Below the pieces are notes generated by a model, which was not told where the DNA came from, did not search any database, and saw nothing but the letters and a program-made list of their open reading frames with translations. A program made the translations under genes and the position numbers. From positions 1,054,001 through 1,118,000 of the forward strand of contig CM070596.1 in NCBI GenBank assembly GCA_036346395.1: a stretch of DNA of 64,000 nucleotides, written 5' to 3'. Numbering within the stretch: the first letter of the stretch is position 1; each line of letters starts with the position of its first letter. The DNA is from Hsuehochloa calcarea. Its lineage: Eukaryota; Streptophyta; Magnoliopsida; Poales; Poaceae. Shown here one piece after another: positions 12,301-22,861 of the stretch.

Positions 12301-15300
12301 CCTCCAAAAGCTTTTTGCGCCACTGGAAAATGGATTTCAGCTGTTTCTCTCTTGAGGCTTTCTGCATCTGCTGAACTTGCCTTATAAGCTCAATGCGCTG
12401 ACGTTCACATTGTCTGACAAACTTTCTGTATATCCTATCAGGCATTGCCATTATTTCTTGTTGCTCCTGTTCAACTTCATCCCTCAGACGAGCCTGAAGC
12501 TCTAGGAGTTTCAGTTTTTTTTCTTCAATCTGTAGCCTCAAAACAAGATCTGGTTGGATCCTTTTCCTCTCTAGATTAATTGCAAGCAAGCCGCTAATCT
12601 TTTTCAAGTTATCCTCTCGTTTCTTGCCAAGAACTATCGTGCCTTCCTGAGCTAACAAATCTTTCACATCATAACCAAGTGCTAGATTACTGTTGTAATT
12701 CACAGATCCCAAGGAATCATGTTTCCTAGTGAAGGATGGGAAATCAAACAATGGACCGTGGTATTTTCTGGGAACATCTCTGGGAATTGGTGCACTACTT
12801 GTCGAGGCAGCTCTTTTTGCCTGCTCAGCATCTGCTAAACCACTTTCCGCTGGTAAAGATTTCCCTCTTTCACCACTGCAATCACTTCTCCCAGGTGTTC
12901 TCTGGATACCCCTTTCTGGTTCCTGCTCAGATTTAATCAGAGTGGTGTTACTTTGTTCAGGTAATGAAGCCGGTCCAATTCTAAGAGGCTCCTTGGGGGA
13001 ACCTTTCATCACTTGCATGGGGCCACTAGCAGAACTAGTTTTGTCTTCTGAAGCAGAAACCTCCACCTTTGGCAAACAGGGTCCCTTCAACAATGGGGGT
13101 TTTTCAGGAGCTTTATCACCACTTTCCATGGGCCTCCCATGTTCATCACCATTGCTTGTAGCAAGCCTTTCACGAATATGTGTTACTGGAGGTCCAGAAA
13201 CCTGCTGCGCTTGTGATTCAGGCTGCGGCGCAGACATGATTAATTCAAGAACTTCTGGTGGGAGTGTACGATCACCACGCTGAGATGCAACCAAAGGGGG
13301 AAAAAAGAATTGCAACAGTATGAGATTGATCAGCTTGAACCACAACGTAAAATTGTGGATTGGAACTTATGAATAAAAGAACTAGTAAACACAACACACA
13401 GCAAAAATTTAACTCTCTTGTACCTTTAAACGCCGAAAAGCTAATATCTGAGCTTTAAGTACATGAAGTTGATGTTTCGTGAAACCCATATGTGGTCGAG
13501 CACCCTGAGTTGGGGCCTGTGATCCTCCTGTTTCACCAGAAACTGTTGTAGGGGCAGTAGGTCGGTTAGCCTGCTGCAACTGTCTTGCATACTGCATCTG
13601 CATCGCTTCTGAACTTGCAAGGACATTCTTTGGATTGGGCTGCTCAGGAATCTTATTGACATGTCCAGAACTTTGCGTCATATGCATCATTTGCCCACCA
13701 TTGCCCATTGTCATGGGTGGCCTCAAAGCCCTCTCATTGGAGCTATCCCTGTTGTGGGCAGATAACTGCTGTTGCATCTGCAAGTTGCTCAGATTCATCA
13801 TCTTAGTCTCTGCTGCACCAGAAACTGAGGAGCTAGGGGGGGGAGGCTGACGGGGCTTCAATGGGACACCCTGACTTGGAACATTCCCATGTCCCGGGTT
13901 ATCACTGTTCACATGTGAGGGCATCGTTTGTTGCTGCTGCTGCGCAACCATGCTTGCCTCAGTCTGCTTCTGCATGGCAGCCATCCTGTTGGACTGCAAA
14001 ATAGGTAGGAGTTGAGAAATGAGACTCGCATTTGCAGGATTGGACAGGTCGATATTGTGCTCCTTTACCCAGGCATGGATAGCTTGAAATTGAGCCATTG
14101 CTAACGGGTTACCACCAACGCTGCCCATGCCCGCTTGACCTTGCATTGGCTGCATCAGCCTCACCATACCCGCTGATGGCAACTGTTGCCCAGGGACTCC
14201 TTGTGGTTGCATAGGAGGCCTCATATCACCACTCCTTTGCTCGTTATTGGTAGGCTGTGCCTGCTCTGTCTGCTTCTCCGCCTGTTGATGATGCTCAGAC
14301 TGTCTCTTAAACATCTGCGCCTGGGCCTGGGCCTGGGCCTGAAGGGACATAAGCTCCTGCATCTTTGCTGGGTTGGCAACCACATCCTGGTCCCTTGTAG
14401 ATGGCCCTGCCATATTCATTTTGGCCTGCTGCTGCTGGAGGAGCATCCCGTGTGAGTTCTGCTGCTGCTTCTGCATTGCAAACTGCAGGAATGTTTGGTG
14501 CATTGTGTTCTGGTTGTGCTGCTGACCACCAACCAGGCCTTGTGGTCCACCGGGTTGGGGCAGGTTCCTCTGACCCTGGAATGGGGGCACCAGGCCTGAG
14601 GACTGAGGGAAGCTACTGCCGCCACCTCCCCCCATCATACCATGCGGTGCACTGGATTGGTAGACTTGCTGCTGCTCATGGTGATGCATCATTGCCTGAA
14701 ACACAAGGCAACCAGTTCAGAAATCTTAACCTCACAAAATTAAGGAGGGATCCAATAGAAAACTCAAGAACCCAATTGAAGAATTGCATCATCGATATAG
14801 CAAGCCAAAACCCCAAAAAAAATCTTGAGAAACAGGCACAAATGAAAATCGACCGCACAGAGGAACAGAGCTGAACTAAATCGCCCCCACAACCTTGGAG
14901 CAGCCGAGATGGGAACCTGAATTGGACAACAATCCCAATCACAAACCCAAATCCAAGATACACAGAATCCCACCACTATGAGGAACCTGGAGTAAATATT
15001 TTTGAAGTTGTATCTTTCAGGTTGGAAGATGGGTTAGTTAAGCTAACTTTGCAGAATAGAACTGACAAGTTCATGTGGGACTTGATCATTGTCTATGGGG
15101 CTGCCCAGCATAAAGGTAAAGAACCTTTCTTGGTGCAGTTAGCTCAAACTTTGAATGCATCCAAATTGCCAATTTTCATGGCAGGTGATTTTAATATAAT
15201 TCGAAAAGATTGTGAAAAGAATAAGTAGGGAGTATGCAATTGGTGGAGTTTTCTGTTTAATTAAATTTTAGAAAATGTTGGGCTTAGAGAAGTTACTCTT

Positions 15301-18300
15301 AGTGGTAGACGTTTCACTTGGAGTAATGATCATGTTAATCCTACTTATGAGCTGCTAGATAAAGTATTTGTAAGCAATTCTTGGGAGCAACATCACCCAC
15401 TACTAGTTTGCACCAAAACTTTGCCTAGAGTTCTTTCAGATCATGCACCTCTTTTGGTTGACACAGGAGAAGTTGTTTTTAGAAGTCCTGTTTTTTCAGA
15501 TTTGAACTTGGCTGGTTCCTGAGAGATGATCTCTCTTACCTGGTCCAGAAAGTTTGGGAGCACCCAACTGATGGGTACTCATCCCTTGGATGCTTGGCAG
15601 TTTAGATTGAGGAAGCTCAGAAAAATGCTTAGAGGTTGAAATAGAAATGTGGAAGGTCACTATAGAAAAAAGAAGAAAGAACAGATGGATAAGATTGATA
15701 CTCTTGATAAAGAGTGTGTAATTCAGGGAATAGATGCCTACTAGAAGGGAATATAAGATGCAGTTGGAAGAACAACTATCAAGGATTTTAAACGAGGAAT
15801 TAAAATGGTTCCAGAAATCCAAAGAAAGAAACCTTCTTGAAGGTGATTGTAACACCAAATACAATCATACCAAAGCTAATGGTAGGAAAAGAAAAAAAAA
15901 TACTATTTTTACTTTACATCAAGATGAAGGGGTTATTGAAGGGGATGAAAATCTGTTGCAGTATATTACTGATTTTAATAAGTTGTTTGGGCATCCTGAT
16001 CCCACTCAGATTCAGTTGAATATGATTGACATTCCTCACTTGAATGAGCAGGATAAATTGTTCTTGACTCAGATTTTCAGCATGGAGGAGTTGAGGGAGG
16101 TTGTTTTCTCTATGGAACCAAATAAAGCTCCTGGGCCTGATGGGTTCCCAGTTGAGTTTTATCAAAAAATCTGGTATTTAATTAAATATGATCTGAAGAA
16201 AATTTTAGATGATTCTCTGGTTGGGAAACTGGATATTGGAAGGCTTAATCATGGTATAATTTCTTTGCTACCAAAAGGAAAAGAAGCAGACAGAATTCAC
16301 TTGCAAAGTGGGTGGTTTCCCTCTTAAATATCTGGGTGTTCCTGTGGACAAGTAAAGGGTAAGAAATGTGGATTGGAAAAGTGTTGAGGACAAGTTTGAA
16401 CATAAACTGAGTTGTTGGCAGGGGAAGTTGATATCAATAGGAGGAAGATTAGTTTTATTGAGCTCTTCTTCAAGTAGTTTACCATTGTATATGATGTCTT
16501 TCTACAAAATTCCTGTAGGGGTTAGAAAAAGATTGAATTTTTTTAGGTCTTGATTTTTGTGGAATTCTACTGAAGTCAAGAAGAAATGCCATTTGGTTAG
16601 TTGGCCAGAGGTATGTTTGCCTAAGGACCAAGGTGGTTTAGGTGTTCTAGATCTCAAAACTATGAATCTGGCTTTGCTAGGTAAGTGGTTGTGGAGATTA
16701 GAAAATGAAGAGGGTCAATGGCAGGAGATGATTAGGAAAAAATATTTAAGTAAGAAAACTTTAACTCAAGTTGAAGTTAATATTGGAGACTCATTTTTGG
16801 AAAGGTCTGATGGAAGTTAAAAATCTCTTCTTAGCTTGCTGCAAGAGGAAGATGGCAAATGGTACTAACACTAGGTTTTGGGGGATCTTTGGATGGGTAC
16901 AGTCCCTTTTGCGGTAAAATATACTAGCTTGTATAACCTTACTTTCAATAAGCACGATACAGTGTCAAAGGTATTTGAGAAATGAATTGGTCTCATTAAA
17001 TTTCGGAGAACTCTTTTGGGGGATAATCCTGTCTTGTGGAACCAACTCTTGAAAGATTGTAGTTGTGTGAAATTGGGAGTGGAATGTCATAAATTGGTGT
17101 GGATGTTGACTCCCTCCGGAGTTTTCTCTGTTTAAGTCCTTCTATAATGCTTTGATAGCGCATAATGTTTCCTTCCCTTTTTCATTTGGGGGGTGAAATT
17201 GCCATGAAGGGTGAAGTTTTTTTGTGGCTAGTTCTTAGACAACAAATTTTCACGAAGGATAATATTTTACACAGAGAATGGGTGGGGGCAAAATTTCTAT
17301 TTTCTGTGGGATGGATGAAAGTATCAAACACTTGTTCTTGGTCTGTCCTTTGGCGAAATTCATTTGGAATGTTGTTTGTTGCACTTTTGGCTTGGCTAAA
17401 CATCCAGCAGATATTCATCAGATGTTCCATCTGGGTTGATGGTTTTGCTAGGAAAACAAGAAAGTGGTAGTCGGTTTAGCTGCCATTCTTTGGAATATCT
17501 GGAAGGTGTGCAATGTTGCATGTTTCCAGCAAAAAAAGGCCTGTTGAGCCTGTCTGATGTATGATATTTGTCGTCTGATTAGTCTTTGGGCTCAGTTACA
17601 TAAGGAGGCAGATCAGGAGCTATTCATCGGGGGCGCTAGGGCGATGTGGCAGGTTGCTACTAAAGTTTTTGGGGCAAAAAGAAGATGGGCGCCATGGATC
17701 AGAAGGTTAACTAGATGGTAGCTTGCTGTTTTGTGGTCATGTTCGAGTTTCAACTTAGTTTTTTTTTTGCTCTTGTTCTGACCGAATTGCTTTATGACAA
17801 TCTTGGACAGCCTAAAACTTGTCTTCTATTCTTAGTCCTGAACCTTGTAAGTTCTGGTCTCTATTAATAGAAATGGGGGAGAACCTTTTATCAAAAAAAA
17901 AATTGAGGAACCTGGAGATACAGACATCCAAGCCCAAATCGCATGAAACCCCACCACCGGAAGAACTGGGATGGATGGGAAAAGACAAGCCACCACACGC
18001 ACGCACACTCCACTGGGAGTGGGAGGAAACCTCGTTACCGTTTAAGGAAGCCCACGCAAAGGCGCCGCCTTTCCGCCGCACGCGTCAGAATTTTTCCTAA
18101 ATCTCAACAACCACACGCGCACGTACACGCACGCTTCCCCACCAATCACATCGCCCCCAGAGAAAACCCGAAAACAAAAACAAAAATCGAATCCCACCGC
18201 CACGGTGGGGCAGAGCCAGACTGACCTGATTCCTAAACCCTAGCTGCTGCTGCGCCTGCTGGGACTGCTGCTCCGGCCGCGGCGACGTCGCCGGCGAGCT

Positions 18301-18336
18301 CCGCGAGCTGCCGGAGGGGGCCCCGCCGGGCTGCAT
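3277..18336 (-). CDS. BRM: BRAHMAN-type SWI2/SNF2 chromatin-remodelling ATPase (14 exons)
   Basis: This is the nuclear ATPase of the plant SWI/SNF (BAF-type) complex, which uses ATP to move or evict nucleosomes. Exons: 18336-18226, 14695-13424, 13279-11963, 10055-9943, 9714-9627, 9519-9433, 9289-9197, 9086-9003, 8775-8572, 8358-8116, 7998-6454, 6351-5836, 4973-4725 and 3966-3277. Every junction is GT/AG and the frame stays open, giving 2203 residues (about 2190 in Arabidopsis BRM). Domains in order are: a Gln/Met/Pro-rich N-terminus; QLQ (GFTKHQLHVLKAQILAFRR, about 440-460); HSA (around 700-850); Walker A DEMGLGKT (about 987-994); DEAQ box (1090-1093); helicase C with RAHRIGQ (1398-1404); AT-hook KRRGRPKGSGK; and a bromodomain from about 1892 to 2005. 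Intron 1 carries a LINE and intron 3 a foldback element. The C-terminal tail is changed by a tandem repeat to PSLPRD. The start is the first ATG of a clean exon with the family-typical MQ..G opening. Confidence 0.95.
10501..10783. mobile_element. Foldback (hairpin) element in BRM intron 3
   Basis: The arms at about 10501-10600 and 10685-10783 are inverted copies. CCCCCCTGCGAGCGAATTGG near 10512 is matched by its complement ending CTCGCAGGGGGG near 10770, and CCCTGCCGCGCCCCCAC is matched by GTGGGGGCGCGGCAGGG. The GC-rich arms leave a short central loop, so the RNA could form a long, nearly perfect hairpin. It has no coding capacity. It is probably a MITE or foldback transposon, and the target duplication was not resolved. 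Confidence 0.75.
11090..11880. other. GC/CT-rich, gene-like insert in BRM intron 3
   Basis: This block differs sharply in composition from the AT-rich intron around it. It reads like the 5' end of a plant gene on the plus strand: CT-rich leader, several long open frames, and an ATG at 11647 followed by a Gly-run peptide. A G-run lies at about 11921-11931 just beyond it. No protein family was recognised in any frame and no intact open frame dominates. It may be a fragment of a gene or promoter carried in by a transposon. The sequence TCGAAATTTCTGGCTCGGC near 10970 resembles dispersed transposon termini in grasses. Confidence 0.35.
14993..17903 (+). mobile_element. Decayed LINE (L1-type non-LTR retrotransposon) in BRM intron 1
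   Basis: A 14-bp target duplication, TGAGGAACCTGGAG, flanks the insert at 14979-14992 and 17904-17917. The plus-strand end is a short poly-A run after TTTTATC. The element is 2.9 kb, below the usual 5-6 kb. It is 5'-truncated within the endonuclease and has an internal deletion near 16300 that removes the core of the reverse transcriptase. It lies antisense to BRM and more than doubles the length of intron 1. Transcription of the full BRM intron crosses the whole element. Confidence 0.93.
15022..17470 (+). pseudogene. LINE ORF2 remnant: endonuclease, partial reverse transcriptase, zf-RVT region
   Basis: The reading is broken by several stops and frameshifts. From 15022 there is an apurinic/apyrimidinic-type endonuclease with the GDFNI motif, continuing to an SDHAP motif near 15440. 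From 15734 there is a reverse transcriptase start with PNKAPGPDGFP and LLPKGKEADRI. The sequence then jumps at about 16300 directly to the GGFPLKYLGVP region, so the catalytic YxDD part is missing. From 16380 to 17470 follow the connection region, with DQGGLGVLDLKTMN, and the zinc-finger (zf-RVT) end. It cannot encode an active protein. Confidence 0.9.
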
Positions 18337-18715
18337 GGGAGCGGACCCTGGGGGTGTCCCGGGGTGAGCCGGGAGCTCCTAGATCTGGCCGATTCGGGTT
18401 TCCCACATGCGTACCCGGCGAGATCTAGGTCGATCGGGCCCGCGCGGCGCGGCGGGTCGCCGGATCGCTGCCGTCGATGACCGCCGGAGACTGATTGCGG
18501 GGCTCCGGTGGGGGTGGTCAAACCCTAACCTTGGTTCGCGCTTGGAGATTTTTCAATGGGAGGGAAGTGGGGAGAACGCGAGGGGCCAGGAGTGATAGAT
18601 CGTAAATTAGAAAGAGGGGCTGGGTTTTTAAGTTAAAACAGGGAGAGGGATACTTGCAGATAGACCCTCCGAGTTCTGTAACTTTTCTATCATGGCGAAG
18701 TAGCAGTAAGTAGGG
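18337..18715 (-). promoter_or_regulatory. BRM 5' leader and residual proximal promoter
   Basis: Only about 380 bases separate the BRM start codon from the left end of the MuDR-like element. The segment nearest the ATG is GC-rich (18340-18500), and the outer part turns AT-rich. No unambiguous TATA box was identified. Any BRM regulatory sequence farther upstream is now displaced by 7.7 kb, or is supplied by the transposon. Confidence 0.5.
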
Positions 18716-18817
18716 CAGGAGTAATCGAATTGTGGACTATTTTAGCCCGTTGCGTAATAAAAATTTAAAAATAGTCTTTATAATTTTAAAATTTTAAAAA
18801 TAGCCCCCTTATTGTAC
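18716..18817 (+). repeat. Left terminal inverted repeat of the MuDR-like element
   Basis: It begins GCAGGAGTAATC and runs through GAATTGTGGACTATTTTAGC to AAAATAGCCCCCTTATTG. Apart from small gaps it matches the reverse complement of 26278-26385. Confidence 0.85.
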
Positions 18818-18959
18818 TAATCATGATCAAACGGCAAGAGAACCTAGTTGATGCCATGGTGCTCTGCAAGATCCCATTGTGGGGCCCATGACATGCTGCC
18901 GCGCCCTCACCGAGGTCGGGCGGGTGCCGCCCTGCGTGGCGGCGGGCGGCGCGTGCCAC

Positions 18960-19130
18960 GCGTGGCGTCCATAAAAGGGAGCCAGTGAGGGACTGCGACG
19001 CGATTAGGGAAAAATTTGTGTGCAAAAAATTCTACGAGTGGGAAAAAAATTCAGGCGCGAAAGCGAAGGAAAAATCACGAGCACCTATAAAATAAGTTGT
19101 GTGGCCTGCTGCGAGCACCTAGAAAAGGTA
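18960..19130 (+). promoter_or_regulatory. Probable transposase promoter and leader
   Basis: A GC-rich stretch is followed by CCATAAAAGGGAGCC at about 18970, a plausible TATA box. An A-rich leader then ends in GAAAAG with GTAAGT at 19128-19133, which fits a first non-coding exon with a splice donor. This is an inference from spacing and composition only. Confidence 0.4.
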
Positions 19131-19966
19131 AGTGCCATTCGCATCCGGTTATTATTACCGGTAGTTTTAGCAATGTGATTAGGATGCAATTAGATGAATT
19201 GTAGCAACAGAGTAGTTATAGTTGTGTAGTTAGTTTATTTTGAAGACTCAGTAGTTAACAATGTCATTAGGCCGTAATTAGTTGACTTAACAGACCTGTT
19301 GCAAATAGTGTTGTAAATTTCATCTCGCATATTTGCATAGTTTCATGAACTTGATCATAAAATAGCAAAATATTTGGAGGTCGTTAAGCAAAATAGAAAT
19401 AGCCCCACTAAACGCTTTGTATATGTACTCTTGATCGGGCATATTGCATTCGGTGCATGCACTACGTAGTACACCGCTAGAATGAGAAACTTGACGCACC
19501 TCTCAGTAAGTTTTTATATCCGAAATTTAATGAAAAAGAATATTGTGGTGTAGACCCCGCGTGTCTTTGGTGTAAGCTAGGTCTAACTCGGGTATGGAAA
19601 CGTAGAAATGCAATAAGAATTTTGAAGTGAATTATTTTTGCACTGTAATATCGAACTAGTTAAAAAATTCATAACTATATAAAAATTTAGGAAAATCAGT
19701 TTTCTTGGTTTTCTTTTTGATTTAGTACCACAGAAAATTTCTGAAGTGTAACATAGAATAGGCTATGGATTATTTATACAACAAATAATATTAGCTTGGA
19801 CATTTCATGGATAGAAAAATCATACGAACTCCAATCGGGATTGAAAACATGTACGACAAAACGCTCGTGTACAGTGGGCATAACCAAATTTATAGAAGCA
19901 TTCATTCGGAAAAAAATCCCACAAATAATTCGATGGTTTTATATGCACATGTGTTAGGTACTTTAT

Positions 19967-22621
19967 GGCGGAAATTCAAGATCTGTTCGTGTTCCACGGG
20001 AAGCTCAGACGCAATGACGGGCCAAATGCAGTGCGGACGATCAAATTATAACCACACCGTGATCCAGGCGCCGGCTCTGAAGGACATGAGCCTCTTGGAG
20101 CTAAAGCGGGGCGTGGGTTCCGCGTTCGATCGCGCCACTGGAAGGAAGAAGCTGCGCATCGAGGCGTTGTATGCCTCGTGCTGGGTGGTGCAGGCGAGAC
20201 CGTTTGGCAACTTATGAAGGTCACATGTGACGCTTCATGGGCCAACTACATGGGGGTTGTTTGCAACCCATTTCTTTGCGATATATGCGCGGCCGATGGT
20301 CTACGTTCAGTTCTTCGAGAGGACGGGGACATCCGTGCGGGTGGTTCCGGTGAAGGTGAAGCTGCTGGTGAGGAGGAGCCTGCGTTGGTCTCCGGTGTTG
20401 GAGGAGACGTGGGCGATGGAGACCTGAGGAGGCGTGCGGTCAATTTTGAGCCCAAGGAAGGAGCGGAGAGATGGTGGTCAGCCCGTATTGATTGTCACGA
20501 GTACTTGACCGACCAGGTGGATGAGGTGGAAAGCGAGGAGGACGTGGAAACAACTAGTTCGGAAGACGACGAAGACGGAGAAGCTGCTGCGGGAGGAGGT
20601 GCAGTTGGTGGTTTTGTGACCACTGACATTGCTTACGTCCCCTCACGATTGGACGGCGTGGCGGCGACATCGCCGGGTTACGCCACGTTCGGAGGGTCTT
20701 TGAGTGGGGTTCAATGAGGACACCTGCTCCTAGGCGGCGCTTTCCTAACAAGAGCGCCGCACAGCATACTATTGCTAGATACGCTGTTAACATCGGTTGG
20801 ACGTATCGGGTGCAGAGGTCCAACCCCGATACGTACATCGTCAGGTGTGTTGATGAATCCTGTGCTGGCAAGGTCCGTGCGTAGATGTTCACGGCCGCTG
20901 CCATGGGCTTCCGGATAACGGTGCTGAAGGACCACACATGCGAGTTAGCTGAGCCGCTTCACAGGCACCACAACATGACGTCCTCGTATGTTGCCAGCTT
21001 GATAAGCCACCTCGTCGCTGCAGATGTGTCTATTTCGCCAAAGCTCCTGCTGGCGGATGTTGCCAATATGGTGGGATTCCTTGTCAGCTACAAGACGGCA
21101 TGGCGTGCGAAACGTAGGGTTCTGGAGCGAATGTTCGGCACATTCGAAGAGGCTTACAACCTAGTACCAAGAATACTGCATCAAATCGCGGAATCTAATC
21201 CCGGGACGTACGTAAACAAGCTTGAGCGGGTGCATCCGACTGAGGGGCCCAATTGTTATGTTCTTGAAAGGGTCTTCTGGGCCTTCCGTTAGGCGATCAA
21301 AGGGTTCAAGCATTGTCGTTCCGTGCTCACGATGGATGGCACCTTCCTATATGGGAAGTACAGGGGTACCATCCTCACCGCCGTTGCGGCTGATGTGAAT
21401 GGCCGGTTAGTCCCCGTGGCGTTCACAATTATTGAGAGCGAGAACACCGAGAGCTGGTTGTGGTTCCTGTGCAATGTGAAGTTGGTGGTGGTCCAAGATT
21501 GGCCAGATGTGTGTGTCATCTCGAATCGCAATGCTGGGTTGTTGTCTGCGTTGTGCATGATGCAAAACGGGACGTAGCCGCCGTACAAGTGGAACGATGT
21601 TAGGAGCCATTGGTGCATGAGGCATCTCGCGGCCAACTTCCACACAAGGTTTCGGAGCAAGGACCTCATGAAGATGTTCAAGAAGCTCTGCATGCAGAAC
21701 CAAAGGAGGAAGTTCCAAGCGGTGTGGAGACAGCTCAATGAGGAGACCGAGAAGCATGTAAGGGACTCAGCGCATGCCGAGGTAGGGGCAGCGGCTAGAG
21801 GGTCCGCGAGAGTTGGGGAATTCACACAATGGGTTAATTCGCACACACCTTACCTGGAGAAATGGTCCCTGCTGCACGACACGGACGGTGCAAGGTACGG
21901 GATCATGACGATCAACATGTCGGAGGTGTACAATGGTGTGCTTAAGGGTGTCCGCTCCCTGTCGATCACTGCAAACATGGAGGAGAGCTGGAACCGTACC
22001 ATTGGATACTTTGTTAACAGAGCCATGATAGCCAAGAAGCATCTGGAGGATGGGAAGCAATTCTCCGAAGTAATGCATGCCTACATGGAGAATAAGATCA
22101 GCAAGGATCGATCGCACGCCGCTCGTACCATGGATGGTGTCACGCAGAAGTTCGAGATCAGGCTCAGGGAGAAGTACGTGATGGGCCATGCTAGAGGGGA
22201 TCGTAAGCAGGTCTGCACGATTGGTGAAGAAGCGTCGTACACTTGCAACAAGCCGCGGTTTCTGCACAAACCATGCTCCCATCTGTACGCGGCATGCGCA
22301 GCGTGGCGGCAGGCCTCGGAGTGTTACATCTCCGAGTACTACGACATCCACCACCTGTATGCAACTTGGAGTGCCGAGTTCCATTCTTACGGGCTGGACA
22401 CGCACTACAGGGACCTTTGGCTGGGGCAGGTGAAGTGGGTGCCTAACGACGCACTAAAGCACCCCAGCCGTGGAAGACGCCAGTCCCGACGCATCCGAAA
22501 CGACATGGACGACAGCCAACGCGGGCAACGGGTTCGCCGCCCCCGTTGCAGACTGTGCAAGATAGTTGGACACTCCATCAGCCGCTGGCCAAACAGACTC
22601 TGCACAAGCAGTGCACCGTAG
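19967..22621 (+). pseudogene. MuDR/MURA-type transposase, inactivated
   Basis: The N-terminal part starts at an ATG at 19967 (MAEIQDLFVFHGKL) and runs into a TAA stop after 25 codons. An acidic linker follows (20430-20600), with a frame change near 20705. From 20714 to 22621 one frame carries the conserved part: the IARYAVNIGWTYRVQRSNPD region, then the MULE DDE domain with MDGTFLYGKYRGTIL (about 21332), SWIM zinc finger (CNKPRFLHKPCSHL, about 22246) and a CCHC-like knuckle near 22545. Three in-frame TAG stops interrupt it (20882, 21290, 21575). The usual second catalytic Asp (ISDRH) reads ISNRN, and the last Cys of the knuckle is Trp. The element therefore cannot make active transposase. Confidence 0.9.
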
Positions 22622-22861
22622 CGAGGAAGATATAATTACTAAGTCGTGATATCGCTTGCTTATTTTAATGTCTTTGATGAACTCTGTTGCTGTTAATCCA
22701 TGCCTTTATGTAGTACTTGTTAAGTTGTCCGGGTCTGTGTTAAATCATTATGGTCATATTGTGTTGTTGAATTTTTTATCGTATGTTTTGCCTTATTTTT
22801 CTGTGCCACACAATATGTTTTACATGTGTGCACTGACATGGTGTTTCCCTGTTGGCAGGAG

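Noticed and set aside
18700..18730. 9-bp target duplication for the MuDR-like element
   Set aside because: Bases flanking 18716 and 26385 do not match convincingly in any placement tried.
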